Shown: in pieces, positions 33,166 to 42,533 of the stretch
How positions within the stretch are numbered: position 1 is the stretch's first letter
Layout: each line of letters begins with the position of its first letter
DNA from: an uncultured Methanomassiliicoccus sp.
Lineage (GTDB): Archaea > Thermoplasmatota > Thermoplasmata > Methanomassiliicoccales > Methanomassiliicoccaceae
Length of the DNA stretch: 64,000 nucleotides
Assembly: GCA_944319735.1 (NCBI GenBank)
Contig: CALUEU010000002.1
Coordinates: 186,001 to 250,000, forward strand
Direction of reading: 5' to 3'
The notes under the pieces: model-generated
What the model was told of the DNA's origin: nothing
What the model saw: the letters and a program-made list of their open reading frames with translations, nothing else
Database searches by the model: none
Position numbers and translations under genes: made by a program

Positions 33166-34344
33166 TCATTCTCTCTCAATTATCATTGAGACAGCGTTAC
33201 CGCCTCCAAGACACAGGGTGAGCAATCCTCTGTGCTTTTGGGCTCTCTGTAATTCGTAGATTAATGAAACGAGCACTCTAGCACCGGAACATCCTATTGG
33301 ATGTCCAATAGCTACGGCGCCTCCATTAACATTGAACTTGTCATCGGGAACTTCAAGCGTTTTCTTAACTGCCACGGAGGCTGTTGCGAAGGCTTCGTTG
33401 TGCTCAAAAAGGTCGATATCATCGATAGTCATACCGTTCCTTTTCAGCAGTGTCTGAGTTGTAGAAATTGGAGCCTCCATTATCCACTCGGGCTTAGTTC
33501 CACCAGTATTGTAATCCTTTATAGATGCTAAGATATTAAGACTCTTCTCTTCTGCATATTTTCTAGAGGTTATTACAAGTGCTGCCGCTCCGTCACTGAT
33601 TTGTGAAGCGTTCCCTGCTGTGACGATTCCGTCTTTTTTAAATGCAGGTTTGAGTTTGGAAAGAGCTTCCATAGAGATGTCGGGCCTTATCCCCTCATCT
33701 TCTTTGAACTCAAATTCTGTTTTTTTAGATTTTATAGATATTGGCACTATCTCTTTTGAGAAGTAGCCATTTTTAGTAGCGTTGTTTGATTTTACATGGC
33801 TTTGGAATGATAACTCATCTGCCTGTTCTCTGGTGACGTTAAAACGTTCTGCCACTATTTCAGCAGTCAATCCCATGTGGGCATCAGTCGGAGCATCCCA
33901 TAGTCCGTCGTGAACAAGATGATCAATGATCTTATTGTCTCCAAGCCTGTATCCAAACCTCCCTTCCATGAGAAGATATGGAGCAGAACTCATGCTTTCC
34001 ATTCCGCCGGCTACGATCGCTTCGTGTTCTCCTACACGGATTGAGTTTGCAGCCAGCATAACAGATTTCAGACCGGATCCGCAGATCTTGTTAACATTTA
34101 ATGAACCGATTTCAACAGGTAGACCTGCATTCAGTGCAGCCTGCCTAGCTGGATTCTGCCCGGTTCCTGCAGACAGAACTATTCCCATAATACATTCTTG
34201 AATGTCTGTCGGTTCCAATCTGGATCTCTGCACAGCTTCGCTTATTACTTTAGTTCCCAGTTGAGGAGCGGTGAAATTTTTCAAAGCTCCGCCTAACTTT
34301 CCTACTGCTGTTCGAGTTGCACTAACGATTACTGCTTCGTTCAT
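33166..34344 (-). CDS. Acetyl-CoA C-acetyltransferase (thiolase)
   Basis: A 392-residue thiolase that condenses two acetyl-CoA or cleaves acetoacetyl-CoA. The nucleophile C88 (KICGSGLKS), the GHPIGCSG histidine region and C378 in [11 protein letters not shown] are all present. It is of the degradative/biosynthetic bacterial type, without the DUF35 partner and HMG-CoA synthase gene that accompany the usual archaeal mevalonate thiolase. It is a single gene, and acetyl-CoA links it indirectly to the acs module. Confidence 0.94.
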   Translation of the reverse strand: MNEAVIVSATRTAVGKLGGALKNFTAPQLGTKVISEAVQRSRLEPTDIQECIMGIVLSAGTGQNPARQAALNAGLPVEIGSLNVNKICGSGLKSVMLAANSIRVGEHEAIVAGGMESMSSAPYLLMEGRFGYRLGDNKIIDHLVHDGLWDAPTDAHMGLTAEIVAERFNVTREQADELSFQSHVKSNNATKNGYFSKEIVPISIKSKKTEFEFKEDEGIRPDISMEALSKLKPAFKKDGIVTAGNASQISDGAAALVITSRKYAEEKSLNILASIKDYNTGGTKPEWIMEAPISTTQTLLKRNGMTIDDIDLFEHNEAFATASVAVKKTLEVPDDKFNVNGGAVAIGHPIGCSGARVLVSLIYELQRAQKHRGLLTLCLGGGNAVSMIIERE

Positions 34345-34512
34345 CAGATCCCTTTTTAGATTGAGTTATAGTTCTGAAGATGCTCCACGCAATATTATCT
34401 TAAATAACTGTCGGTGACACCATTCGTCAATAAACGAATATACATGTTTCCAAAATTAACTTTATGCAATATTCAAGATTATTAAGAGAATTCGGCAGAT
34501 GTGCCAGACTTT

Positions 34513-35805
34513 TCAATCCTCAAGACTGCAACGCTTGATGGGTTTGGAAAGATGCCTCCTAGAGCAGACAGGCGGTTCATACCAACCTACTGAGATTGTT
34601 CTAGGTTCCTCGGCCATTATTACGTCATTTGACTTAGTGCCGCATTCTCTGCATCTGTATCCCTGTCCTGCTCCGACAGATTTCATGATCTTTCCGCAGA
34701 CGTTGCATCTCGGGTTTGCAACTTTGATTTTAAAAGATGAGAGTGAAACAACCTGCAGCTTTTCTATATTCAATGTGCGAGGTTCTTCCCTCAGCTCTCC
34801 GAAGATTTTTACTTCGTCTCCCGGTCTCAGAGAACGTATCACATTTCTGAAATCTTTAGATGGTTCATAAGCAGCGCACTCAAGCTTTTCCCCAGCATTG
34901 ATTGTTAAAATGACGTGTCCGCCGGCAATAGTAGTTGGCATGGTGAGAACTGTTCCTTTCACAGCATATGACGAATTGGGTTCTAGGGAGCCATAATTGT
35001 CGATTATGTGATCATCAGTGCCCTGGTTACTAAGATAAATAAGCCAGCGTTCAACTTCCTCAGACCTGATGAACTCCCTGACTTTCAGAAGGTCTTCGAA
35101 AGAGTCTCCTCTCACACCATACAATATGGGACAGGAGGTGTTGGGAACTATAGCAGGTTTGGATAGAAATTCATCATAGTTGTTAAATGTTGAAGGAAAC
35201 AGCTCATCCAGCTGTTTAACGTCATCAGCATTTACCTGCCTCTGGGTTCCCCATTTGCTGCGTTCCCTGTAAGCAAGAACTTCATATGTGTAATCATTAG
35301 GATTCCAGGAAATTGACGCAGATGCGCCAATAATCCCCCGGCCTTTATTTATCTGAAAGACTCTGTGCTCTTTTCCTTCCAGATATGAAAGAGCTTCCTC
35401 TTTGGAGATTATCCTGTGAACTGCTTTGTCATATAGTGAAGAATCTAATGTTTCCCTGCATACTACCAGACCAGGATCTGCATGGTCCAGCTGTGACCAT
35501 TTTTTTACCAGCTCTGTGCAGCGGTTGAAAACTTCATCGATGTCGGGTTCGCTTTCCAGAGCATCATAACAGAATATCTTACGGCCTGCGATGTTTCCGA
35601 TACAGTGGCGATCTCCAGAACCTTTTCCAACCCTTATACAGAGGGCGCCGTTGCCCCTTGTCTTCCACGGCACGGCAGGATTCAAACGTACAAGTCTTGG
35701 AAATCCGATGATATCCAGGTCTTCCAGAGTGTATATAAGCTCCGTTGCGAGAAAGGTTGTGCACATCCAGGTGGAAGAGTCTGTATCATCGACGGCCACA
35801 TACAT
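34513..35805 (-). CDS. tiaS: tRNA(Ile2) 2-agmatinylcytidine synthetase TiaS
   Basis: Modifies the wobble cytidine of the AUA-decoding tRNA-Ile with agmatine, using ATP. N-terminal YVAVDDTDSS is the ATP-binding signature; GRGIIGASASISW is in the catalytic kinase-like domain; an OB-fold and a zinc ribbon follow (NPRCNVCGKIM, YRCRECGTK; about 365-390). 430 residues is normal. The start lies 43 bases from the divergent methyltransferase, so the promoters must overlap. Confidence 0.94.
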   Translation of the reverse strand: MYVAVDDTDSSTWMCTTFLATELIYTLEDLDIIGFPRLVRLNPAVPWKTRGNGALCIRVGKGSGDRHCIGNIAGRKIFCYDALESEPDIDEVFNRCTELVKKWSQLDHADPGLVVCRETLDSSLYDKAVHRIISKEEALSYLEGKEHRVFQINKGRGIIGASASISWNPNDYTYEVLAYRERSKWGTQRQVNADDVKQLDELFPSTFNNYDEFLSKPAIVPNTSCPILYGVRGDSFEDLLKVREFIRSEEVERWLIYLSNQGTDDHIIDNYGSLEPNSSYAVKGTVLTMPTTIAGGHVILTINAGEKLECAAYEPSKDFRNVIRSLRPGDEVKIFGELREEPRTLNIEKLQVVSLSSFKIKVANPRCNVCGKIMKSVGAGQGYRCRECGTKSNDVIMAEEPRTISVGWYEPPVCSRRHLSKPIKRCSLED

Positions 35806-35848
35806 GCCACATCAATATCTAACGGAGTATGAATGTGTTACGATAGAG

Positions 35849-36463
35849 ATGATGAAAAATACAAGTAAAGAGTTACAAAGGCTGCATATGGAATACAATC
35901 GAAAAATAGACATCACAGAGTGTTCAGAAGTCTATCCTCCGGCTGAGGATACTTTCCTCTTGCTTGACAGCCTGGAAGTATCAAAAGGACTTAAGGTTCT
36001 CGAAATGGGCTGCGGAACTGGATTGATAAGCTGCCATATGGCTTTTAACGGTGCAGTCCTCACAGCTGCAGACATTAATCCTAAAGCTGTAAACTGCACA
36101 AGCAACAATCTAAAAAATAATAATCTTGAAGGAAACACGGTTGTTAGTGATTTATTTCAAAATATATATGAAATTTTTGATCTGATTGTTTTTAATCCGC
36201 CTTACTTGTCTGCAGAGGAGGAAGGCTGTGGAATTATTGAGAAGGCGTGGGCCGGCGGTCCTACAGGAACTGAAATTCTAGCAAAATTTCTTGAACAATG
36301 CAGAGAGCATCTGTTGCCTAACGGCAGAATTACAATACTGCTCTCATCTGAAATGGATTTGGAAACGCTTGACAGACTTCTTTCTAAATTTAATCGTAAA
36401 AAATTAAAAACACGCAGATGTTTCTTTGAAGAACTCTGGGTTGAGGAGCTGAGACTACAATGA
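35849..36463 (+). CDS. HemK2/Mtq2-like release factor methyltransferase
   Basis: A 204-residue class I SAM methyltransferase: motif I VLEMGCGTGLISCHMA, AADINPKAV, and the N5-glutamine motif FNPPYLSAEEE (NPPY). Size and lack of an N-terminal domain fit the archaeal/eukaryotic HemK2 type, which methylates the GGQ glutamine of aRF1 and may also methylate other substrates. Starts at ATG 35849 or 35852. Overlaps the next gene's 3' end by nine bases on the opposite strand. Confidence 0.85.
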   Translation: MMKNTSKELQRLHMEYNRKIDITECSEVYPPAEDTFLLLDSLEVSKGLKVLEMGCGTGLISCHMAFNGAVLTAADINPKAVNCTSNNLKNNNLEGNTVVSDLFQNIYEIFDLIVFNPPYLSAEEEGCGIIEKAWAGGPTGTEILAKFLEQCREHLLPNGRITILLSSEMDLETLDRLLSKFNRKKLKTRRCFFEELWVEELRLQ

Positions 36464-36778
36464 AAGCATTGATAGGCTTCCGCCTATGGATGTAAGAATT
36501 GAGCCTATCAGGAAACCTCCTCCGGCAAAAACCATTGAAATTACTGCAATCGAAAGCAGCAACGCAGACTTGGGAAAACTATAGGATTTATAAATAAAAT
36601 AACTGAGACCGATAGAGACTATTCCCATAGCTATTACAAAAAAGCCGTAGAAGAGTGTAGTATATGAGCTGAAATCAGACAGCAGAGGAACCACAGTCAT
36701 AATCAGACCTTGAATTAAAATGAGCATTCCGCCTGAAAATGCGGCGGCTGCAGGAAGTACATTCTTTTCTCCATCCAC
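36455..36778 (-). CDS. Small four-helix membrane protein
   Basis: A 107-residue hydrophobic protein with four predicted transmembrane helices (about 13-33, 40-62, 72-85, 87-103), glycine-rich. It resembles DUF4064-type four-helix proteins only in outline; no family assigned. It ends in TAG, the other of two such stops in this window. Confidence 0.55.
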   Translation of the reverse strand: MDGEKNVLPAAAAFSGGMLILIQGLIMTVVPLLSDFSSYTTLFYGFFVIAMGIVSIGLSYFIYKSYSFPKSALLLSIAVISMVFAGGGFLIGSILTSIGGSLSMLSL

Positions 36779-36831
36779 CTGTTTATTGAGTTAAGGACAA
36801 TGGAGAAAAGAATTAGGCGACGATTAAACGG

Positions 36832-38691
36832 TTATCCTAAGAATTTTTCAATTTCCTTCTTAAGAAGCTCACTAGCCTGTTTACCGTCAATCTTTCCTCT
36901 CATCTCTGCCATCAGCGGACCCATCAGCGGACCGACGGCTCCAAGACCCTTGGACTTCACGAAATCAGCACGTTCCTGCACCAATTTAGAGACGATCGCT
37001 GCAGCATCGTCTTCGTTCATCAAAGATCTGCCTGCCTCTTCAACTGCACATTCAATTGTTTTTCCGGCAATGACTGTTTTTAAGATTCCAGGAATTGCAT
37101 CCTTGGCAAATCTGCTGCCGCTTAAGCCTTCAAAGACAGTGCAGATGATGTCATCCGTTATGCAGGAAATATCGTTGCCGTCCCTTTCAAGTTCAGGTAA
37201 TGTAGAAAGCAGAGTCCTGGCAGCTACTGAAGCTATTTCAGACGTTACTGATACTTTCTCGAAAACTTCATCTTTTCCATCTCTCACAAGCTGAGTAGAC
37301 TGCTGGATGTGGATTGAATATTGAGCTGCAATGCGTTCCGCCTTCTCTTTCGGCAGTTCAGGAAGGTTGGAAAATATCTCAGACATCCGCTGTTCTCCAA
37401 TTGCAATGGGGGGCACGTCAGTCTCAGGATACATTCTTGCTGCTCCAGGAAGAGGCCTAGAATACACGCTTGTGCCATCAGGCTTTGGGTCTCTTGTCTC
37501 TTCCGGCACACCTTCCAAAGCCATGTTGGCACGCTTGACAGCAGCTACAATAGCCGCAGAAGCTTTTTTCTCATCATCTGCACAGAGTGCAAACGCATCA
37601 TCATCTGAAAGATTGAGTTTGTTTCTAACAAGATCGATGTATTCCTGCGTGATGCCGTAATTTGGAAGCTCATCAGAGTGGAAAATTCCCGCCACTCCTT
37701 TAGTTTTAGCATATCCAGCCATCTCTGAACCAAGTCTCAGAGAGGAATCAGCAGATTTCATAACGCCTGCAAAACCGGGCAGAGCAACAGCAAATACCTT
37801 GCCTTTCTTTTTAATTGCAGAAGAAATAATTTTAGATTCGCAGGATTTAAAGTCCTCTGTGAGATCCACATATTCTTCTGATGCCGGCTTAGTTCCCCTC
37901 TCCAGAAGTATTTCTTTAATTCTCAATAAAGACTTTTGTCTGTTAGCTTCATTTTGAACATAAATAGGAAGCATGCGGAGTTCCTGAACACCTTTTATTT
38001 CCACCCTGGCTCCACCAGGAATGGAAATATTAAGATCTTCTCGTATTGTTCCGATTCCACGCTTTACTCTGCGGGTAGCACGCATTATAGAACCCAAAGC
38101 GAATGCAACCTCTTTGACTTCCTCTGCAGAATGCATATCAGGGCCTGTGGCTATCTCGATTAAGGGGATGCCGAGACGGTCAAGCCTGTATATGATCTCT
38201 CCGGCCTTTGTCTCCACTTTCCTTGCAGCATCTTCTTCCAAGCAGAATGTCGGTATTGAGATTTTTTTACCATTAATCTCGATATGTCCGTCCATTGCAA
38301 TCATGGCAGTACGCTGGAATCCAGAGGTGTTGCTTCCGTCCACAACTATTTTGCGCATAAAGTGGACTTCGTCGACAGGCTGGGCATTGAGGAGGGCCGC
38401 GACAGTAAGAACTATGTTGAGAGCGTCGTTGTTTGCGCTGTGTGGAGGTTCCTCGTCTGCGTCCACTAAACATGACACTTCTTCAGGGGCCTGATAAATA
38501 AACCGCAGCTTCTTCTCTGCCTGCATAAGGGCAGCGCGATCAATCTCTCCCAGTTCAGACTGAGTGGGTCTGAGTCTGCGGAAGAATTTCTGTCCTTCTT
38601 CATCCACAAGAGCTGTGGAACAGTCGCAGAACAGTTTCTTGGTATCAAGCTGCTGATGTATTTCGATTCCGCATACGATCTCATCACTCAT
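36832..38691 (-). CDS. gatE: Glu-tRNA(Gln) amidotransferase subunit E
   Basis: The tRNA-binding and kinase subunit of archaeal GatDE, which converts Glu-tRNA(Gln) to Gln-tRNA(Gln). N-terminal IVCGIEIHQQLDTKKLFCDC, FMRKIVVDGSNTSGFQRT, GTIREDLNISIPGG and YPETDVPPI, then a C-terminal helical domain typical of GatB/E. ATG at 38691 is fixed by GGAGGGA seven bases ahead. It overlaps the gatD stop by 8 bases, so the subunits are translationally coupled. 619 residues. Confidence 0.97.
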   Translation of the reverse strand: MSDEIVCGIEIHQQLDTKKLFCDCSTALVDEEGQKFFRRLRPTQSELGEIDRAALMQAEKKLRFIYQAPEEVSCLVDADEEPPHSANNDALNIVLTVAALLNAQPVDEVHFMRKIVVDGSNTSGFQRTAMIAMDGHIEINGKKISIPTFCLEEDAARKVETKAGEIIYRLDRLGIPLIEIATGPDMHSAEEVKEVAFALGSIMRATRRVKRGIGTIREDLNISIPGGARVEIKGVQELRMLPIYVQNEANRQKSLLRIKEILLERGTKPASEEYVDLTEDFKSCESKIISSAIKKKGKVFAVALPGFAGVMKSADSSLRLGSEMAGYAKTKGVAGIFHSDELPNYGITQEYIDLVRNKLNLSDDDAFALCADDEKKASAAIVAAVKRANMALEGVPEETRDPKPDGTSVYSRPLPGAARMYPETDVPPIAIGEQRMSEIFSNLPELPKEKAERIAAQYSIHIQQSTQLVRDGKDEVFEKVSVTSEIASVAARTLLSTLPELERDGNDISCITDDIICTVFEGLSGSRFAKDAIPGILKTVIAGKTIECAVEEAGRSLMNEDDAAAIVSKLVQERADFVKSKGLGAVGPLMGPLMAEMRGKIDGKQASELLKKEIEKFLG

Positions 38692-39979
38692 TGATCTCCC
38701 TCCTGCTTGAGATTTCACCATGAAGATTACTTCTCATCATCTCGAAAACTTTGTCTTTGTCTGATGTCTGAGCCAGAACCCACATCAGCTTGACGTATGC
38801 TGTCTCAGGAAGCATGTCTTCACCGGGAATCACACCGGCAGAAAGTAGATCTCTTCCTGTATTGTACACGTTCAGATTGGTGCAGCCGTAAAGGCACTGG
38901 GAAGTCATCACAACTGAAGTGCCGCCGCCAATGGCAGATTTTATTTCCTGTGCCATGTCAGCAGAAACATGTCCCAGGCCGGTTCCAGAAATTACTACTC
39001 CTGCACTTTCATGAAGGATCTTGCTGAACACTGAAGGGCTCATGCCGGGAAAATACTGCAGCAAGGCAACATTTGTCTCCATTTCAGTCTGTGCACGAAG
39101 TTTTCCTCCACTTTTCTTATGATACTCAGCATGGAAGGTTATGCCCCCCTCAAAGTCCACCGTGGCAACCACAGGAGAATTTATGCTTTTGAATGCATCT
39201 CTTCTGGAGGTGTGCATTTTTCTGACTTTTGTTCCCCTGTGGACTGCAGCAGAGGAGTCTGATGAAGAAGCATGCATTAAAGCGAAAACTTCTGAGGCGT
39301 CGGTATTTACGATAAATCTTGCCGCCGACACCAGATTTGTATAAGCATCTGATGATGGCCTGTCTGAAGATCTCTGTGCGCCAACGAGAACCACCGGTTT
39401 CGGCAGATCGCCGAGCATGAATGCCAATGCAGCGGAGGTATATCCCAGCGTATCAGTGCCGTGGGGAATTATGCAGCCTTCTACACCTGCATTTATTCTG
39501 TCTGCAGCTTCTTGCGCAATTGTCTGCCAATTCTCCACTTTCATATTTTCAGAAAATATAGAAAACAACACCTCGGCCTTCACATCGCAGATGTCTTTAA
39601 TCTCCGGCACAGCGGCCACCAGGTCTCCTGCAGACAAGGCAGGATGTACAGCTCCTGTACGATAATCCACGTAGCTGGCTATAGTTCCGCCTGTTCCTAA
39701 AACAGATACGGTCTTTCCACCAGAATGCTGTTCAGGCCTGGGCTGCTTTTCTTTGATAATTCCTCGTGATACCAATTTCACAGAGGATGATTCGGATACC
39801 TTGATGCCTATATTGTAACCATTTGGTAATTTAAGAATAATAATGTCATCAAGACTGAATTCATGATGGGGCATTAATGTACCAACATACTCGCGTTCAC
39901 CGTTCTTGATGGACAGTGTGTCGCCTTCTTTGGCATCTAACTTTTTGATAAGTTCGGAAATGAAAGGTGAGTAACTCAT
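38684..39979 (-). CDS. gatD: Glu-tRNA(Gln) amidotransferase subunit D
   Basis: Asparaginase-like subunit of GatDE that releases ammonia from glutamine. A short N-terminal domain (GEREYVGTLMPHHEF, NIGIKVSES) is followed by an L-asparaginase fold with GTGGTIASYVDYRTGAVHP and the catalytic HGTDTLGYT, and a DRPSSDAYTNL element. 431 residues is normal. First of the gatD-gatE pair. Confidence 0.97.
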   Translation of the reverse strand: MSYSPFISELIKKLDAKEGDTLSIKNGEREYVGTLMPHHEFSLDDIIILKLPNGYNIGIKVSESSSVKLVSRGIIKEKQPRPEQHSGGKTVSVLGTGGTIASYVDYRTGAVHPALSAGDLVAAVPEIKDICDVKAEVLFSIFSENMKVENWQTIAQEAADRINAGVEGCIIPHGTDTLGYTSAALAFMLGDLPKPVVLVGAQRSSDRPSSDAYTNLVSAARFIVNTDASEVFALMHASSSDSSAAVHRGTKVRKMHTSRRDAFKSINSPVVATVDFEGGITFHAEYHKKSGGKLRAQTEMETNVALLQYFPGMSPSVFSKILHESAGVVISGTGLGHVSADMAQEIKSAIGGGTSVVMTSQCLYGCTNLNVYNTGRDLLSAGVIPGEDMLPETAYVKLMWVLAQTSDKDKVFEMMRSNLHGEISSRREINE

Positions 39980-40072
39980 TAGACCGTTACGCGCATGTCA
40001 CTCATCCTTTTTGAACTTCCCCCTTGAGCATCTTTTTTTACTTAGTTATCATTGTGGCTGCTAGGATTCACC

Positions 40073-41395
40073 ATGAAAGCTCTAGTAGTAGGTGGTGGCG
40101 GGCGGGAGAATGCTATCGCCGCAGCTCTGAACAGAAGTGGAACAGAAGTATACTCGATTATGAAAAACAATAATCCAGGAATAGCAAAAATGTCTGTAGA
40201 GTATGAATTAATTCCTGAGACAGATGTAGAAAAAGTTGCACAATTTGCGTTAAAGCACTCCATAGATCTTGCTGTAATTGGACCGGAATCCCCATTAGAA
40301 GCTGGATTGGTGGACGTTTTAGAAGATGAGGGTATAGGCTGTGTCGGTCCCAGCAAAGCGGCGGCACGCCTTGAAACTTCTAAATCATTCGCAAGAACCA
40401 TAATGCGCAGACACAAGGTTCCCGGCAATCTTGATTTCGCAGCATTTGATGAATTCAGCAGAGCCAAGGCTTACATCAAAGACACAGACAAGGAGCTTGT
40501 CATCAAGCCGATCGGGCTCACCGGCGGCAAGGGCGTCAAAGTAATGGGAGAACATCTCAAGAACAAAAAGGAAGCCCTTGGATACATAGAGGAGATTTTC
40601 AAAAACAGCATTGGCGGGGCCGGAGTGATTCTGGAAGAAAAGGCTATAGGAGAAGAGTTCACCCTGCAGGCATTCTGTGATGGCAGGAATGTAATCCCTA
40701 TGCCATTGGTTCAGGACCACAAACGTGCTTATGATGGGGACATCGGTCCCAATACTGGAGGAATGGGGTCATACACCATGGAAGACCATGGTATGCCATT
40801 TGTGAGGCCTCAGGACTATGAAGCTGCTTTGGACATCATGAAAAAGACTGTTGCGGCAATGAAAAATGAAGGTTGTCCCTACAAAGGAATTCTTTATGGC
40901 CAGTTCATGCTGACAAAAGACGGCCCTCGCGTCATAGAATTCAATGCCAGATTTGGAGACCCGGAAGCCATGAACGTGCTGTCCATCTTATCTTCATCAT
41001 TCACAGACATCTGCTCTGGAATAGCATCTGGAAGACTGAACTCTGACCGTGTTTCATTCTATGACAAAGCGACAGTGTGCAAGTATGTAGTTCCTGAAGG
41101 ATATGGAACTGAGCCTAAAGCAGGAAAAGAAATCTCCATTGATGAAAAATCAATAGAGAATGAGGGAGCAATGGTTTACTACGCAATGGTAGATAAAAAA
41201 GGAGACAGAGTATACACAACCACTTCTCGTTCTGCTGGAGTAGTAGGAATTGCTGATACTCTGGAAGAAGCTGAAAAAGTCTGTGAAAAGGCTCTTACAC
41301 ACGTTAAAGGAAGTGCTCTGTTTGTACGCCATGATATTGGAAAGGCAGAATTAGTACAGAGAAGAATAGAGCATATGAATCAGATTAGAGGCTGA
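40073..41395 (+). CDS. purD: Phosphoribosylamine-glycine ligase
   Basis: Second step of purine synthesis. ATP-grasp enzyme of 440 residues: MKALVVGGGGRENAIAAAL, GPESPLEAGLVD, GLTGGKGVKVM, DHKRAYDGDIGPNTGGMGSY and RFGDPEAMNV are diagnostic. ATG at 40073 begins the conserved region; upstream in-frame codons add seven residues with no ribosome site. A terminator hairpin follows. Confidence 0.97.
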   Translation: MKALVVGGGGRENAIAAALNRSGTEVYSIMKNNNPGIAKMSVEYELIPETDVEKVAQFALKHSIDLAVIGPESPLEAGLVDVLEDEGIGCVGPSKAAARLETSKSFARTIMRRHKVPGNLDFAAFDEFSRAKAYIKDTDKELVIKPIGLTGGKGVKVMGEHLKNKKEALGYIEEIFKNSIGGAGVILEEKAIGEEFTLQAFCDGRNVIPMPLVQDHKRAYDGDIGPNTGGMGSYTMEDHGMPFVRPQDYEAALDIMKKTVAAMKNEGCPYKGILYGQFMLTKDGPRVIEFNARFGDPEAMNVLSILSSSFTDICSGIASGRLNSDRVSFYDKATVCKYVVPEGYGTEPKAGKEISIDEKSIENEGAMVYYAMVDKKGDRVYTTTSRSAGVVGIADTLEEAEKVCEKALTHVKGSALFVRHDIGKAELVQRRIEHMNQIRG

Positions 41396-41408
41396 TTTTT
41401 AGAAAGAC

Positions 41409-41442
41409 TGAACGCACCATGTGTGCGTCAGCCTCATTTTTT
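41409..41442 (+). terminator. Terminator after purD
   Basis: Stem with core ACGCAC / GTGCGT (about 41412-41428) around a short loop, then a T6 tract at 41437-41442, 14 bases after the purD stop. Confidence 0.6.
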
Positions 41443-41504
41443 AGAAAGTGGATTGAAAAATTATACAAATGAATTAATACTCTCATATCTCTCTATATCG
41501 TCAT

Positions 41505-42131
41505 ATGAAAAACTTGGAAGATGTGGCAAATATAATTGAAGCTAGACTGGAAGAAAAATACCAAGTCAGAGAAATAGCAATAAAATCAGCCAGAGTAATT
41601 ACACGTCTTTCAGGGAGTATCGTACATGCAATTCACAGCGGCGGTGAAACTTCACTGATGATGCACGAAGCCATCGATGAAACACACCGTCTCAGATCTC
41701 TTTTGGATGCATACCCTGAGCTTTGGCATTCCGGGTTGGTGGAAGGGGCATTGCAAGAGCTTGCTGAAGCTACAATTTTAATTGCACTGCTCAATGACAA
41801 AGACATACCTGGACCGGATGACATGGGAATTCCAGTAAACGCATATCTCCTCGGTCTGGCAGATACTATCGGCGAATTAAGGCGCTTCGCACTGGAAAAA
41901 TTAAGGGAAGGAGATCCTGAAGAATCTGCAAAATACCTTGACATCATGGAAGAGATATTTCAGATGATAATGATGTTTGACTATCCTGACGCTTTAATAT
42001 CAATAAGACGCAAACAGGACATTGCAAGATCGCTGTTGGAAAAAACAAGAGGGGATGTGGCCGTCGCTCTTAATTCCGCAAGACTGCAGAAAAAAATTGA
42101 CAGCTTATCCCAAAATTTGAATCAGAAATAA
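41505..42131 (+). CDS. Translin family protein
   Basis: A 208-residue all-helical protein matching archaeal translin/TRAX (COG2178): N-terminal helices with IAIKSARVITRLSGSIVHAIHSG, LWHSGLVEGALQELAEA and GIPVNAYLLGLADTIGELRR. Translins are octameric nucleic-acid binding proteins, some with RNase activity (C3PO-like). The acidic residues E75-E95 region may hold catalytic metal but I cannot place this surely. Its 3' end overlaps thioredoxin by ten bases, convergent. Confidence 0.87.
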   Translation: MKNLEDVANIIEARLEEKYQVREIAIKSARVITRLSGSIVHAIHSGGETSLMMHEAIDETHRLRSLLDAYPELWHSGLVEGALQELAEATILIALLNDKDIPGPDDMGIPVNAYLLGLADTIGELRRFALEKLREGDPEESAKYLDIMEEIFQMIMMFDYPDALISIRRKQDIARSLLEKTRGDVAVALNSARLQKKIDSLSQNLNQK

Positions 42132-42445
42132 TTACTCATCCAGGACTCAATCTCATTTTCAGGCATGAGTCCTACACTCTGCGTCACGAATTCTCCGTCT
42201 TTAAATAACAATAAAGTAGGGATGGCAGAGATTCCATATTTTGCTGAAAGAATGGGGTTATCGTCAACATTGACCTTTCCAAAAGTCACATTGCCAGCAT
42301 ATTTAACAGCAAGATTGTCGATTACAGGGCCCATCATTCTGCAGGGACCGCACCAGGGTGCCCAGCAGTCAATAATTAATTTGGAATTTTCTTTTGTGAT
42401 CTTTTCAAAATTATCCTGTGAAATTTCAATCGCATTTTCGGACAT
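42122..42445 (-). CDS. trxA: Thioredoxin
   Basis: A 107-residue thioredoxin with active site W-C32-G-P-C35 in CWAPWCGPCRMMGP and the cis-proline GISAIPTLLLFKDG. Standard size. Provides thiol reduction for metabolic enzymes and peroxidases. Confidence 0.97.
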   Translation of the reverse strand: MSENAIEISQDNFEKITKENSKLIIDCWAPWCGPCRMMGPVIDNLAVKYAGNVTFGKVNVDDNPILSAKYGISAIPTLLLFKDGEFVTQSVGLMPENEIESWMSNYF

Positions 42446-42533
42446 TAGACTACAATAAAGATCAAACAGTATATACGATTAGTCCCTGACTCTAGCGGAC
42501 AAAAATAAAAGGAAAAAGGAAGAGGTTTGAGGT

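Noticed and set aside
35591-35848. An upstream extension of the methyltransferase
   Set aside because: It lies in the opposite-strand TiaS gene; conserved methyltransferase sequence begins after the ATG at 35849.
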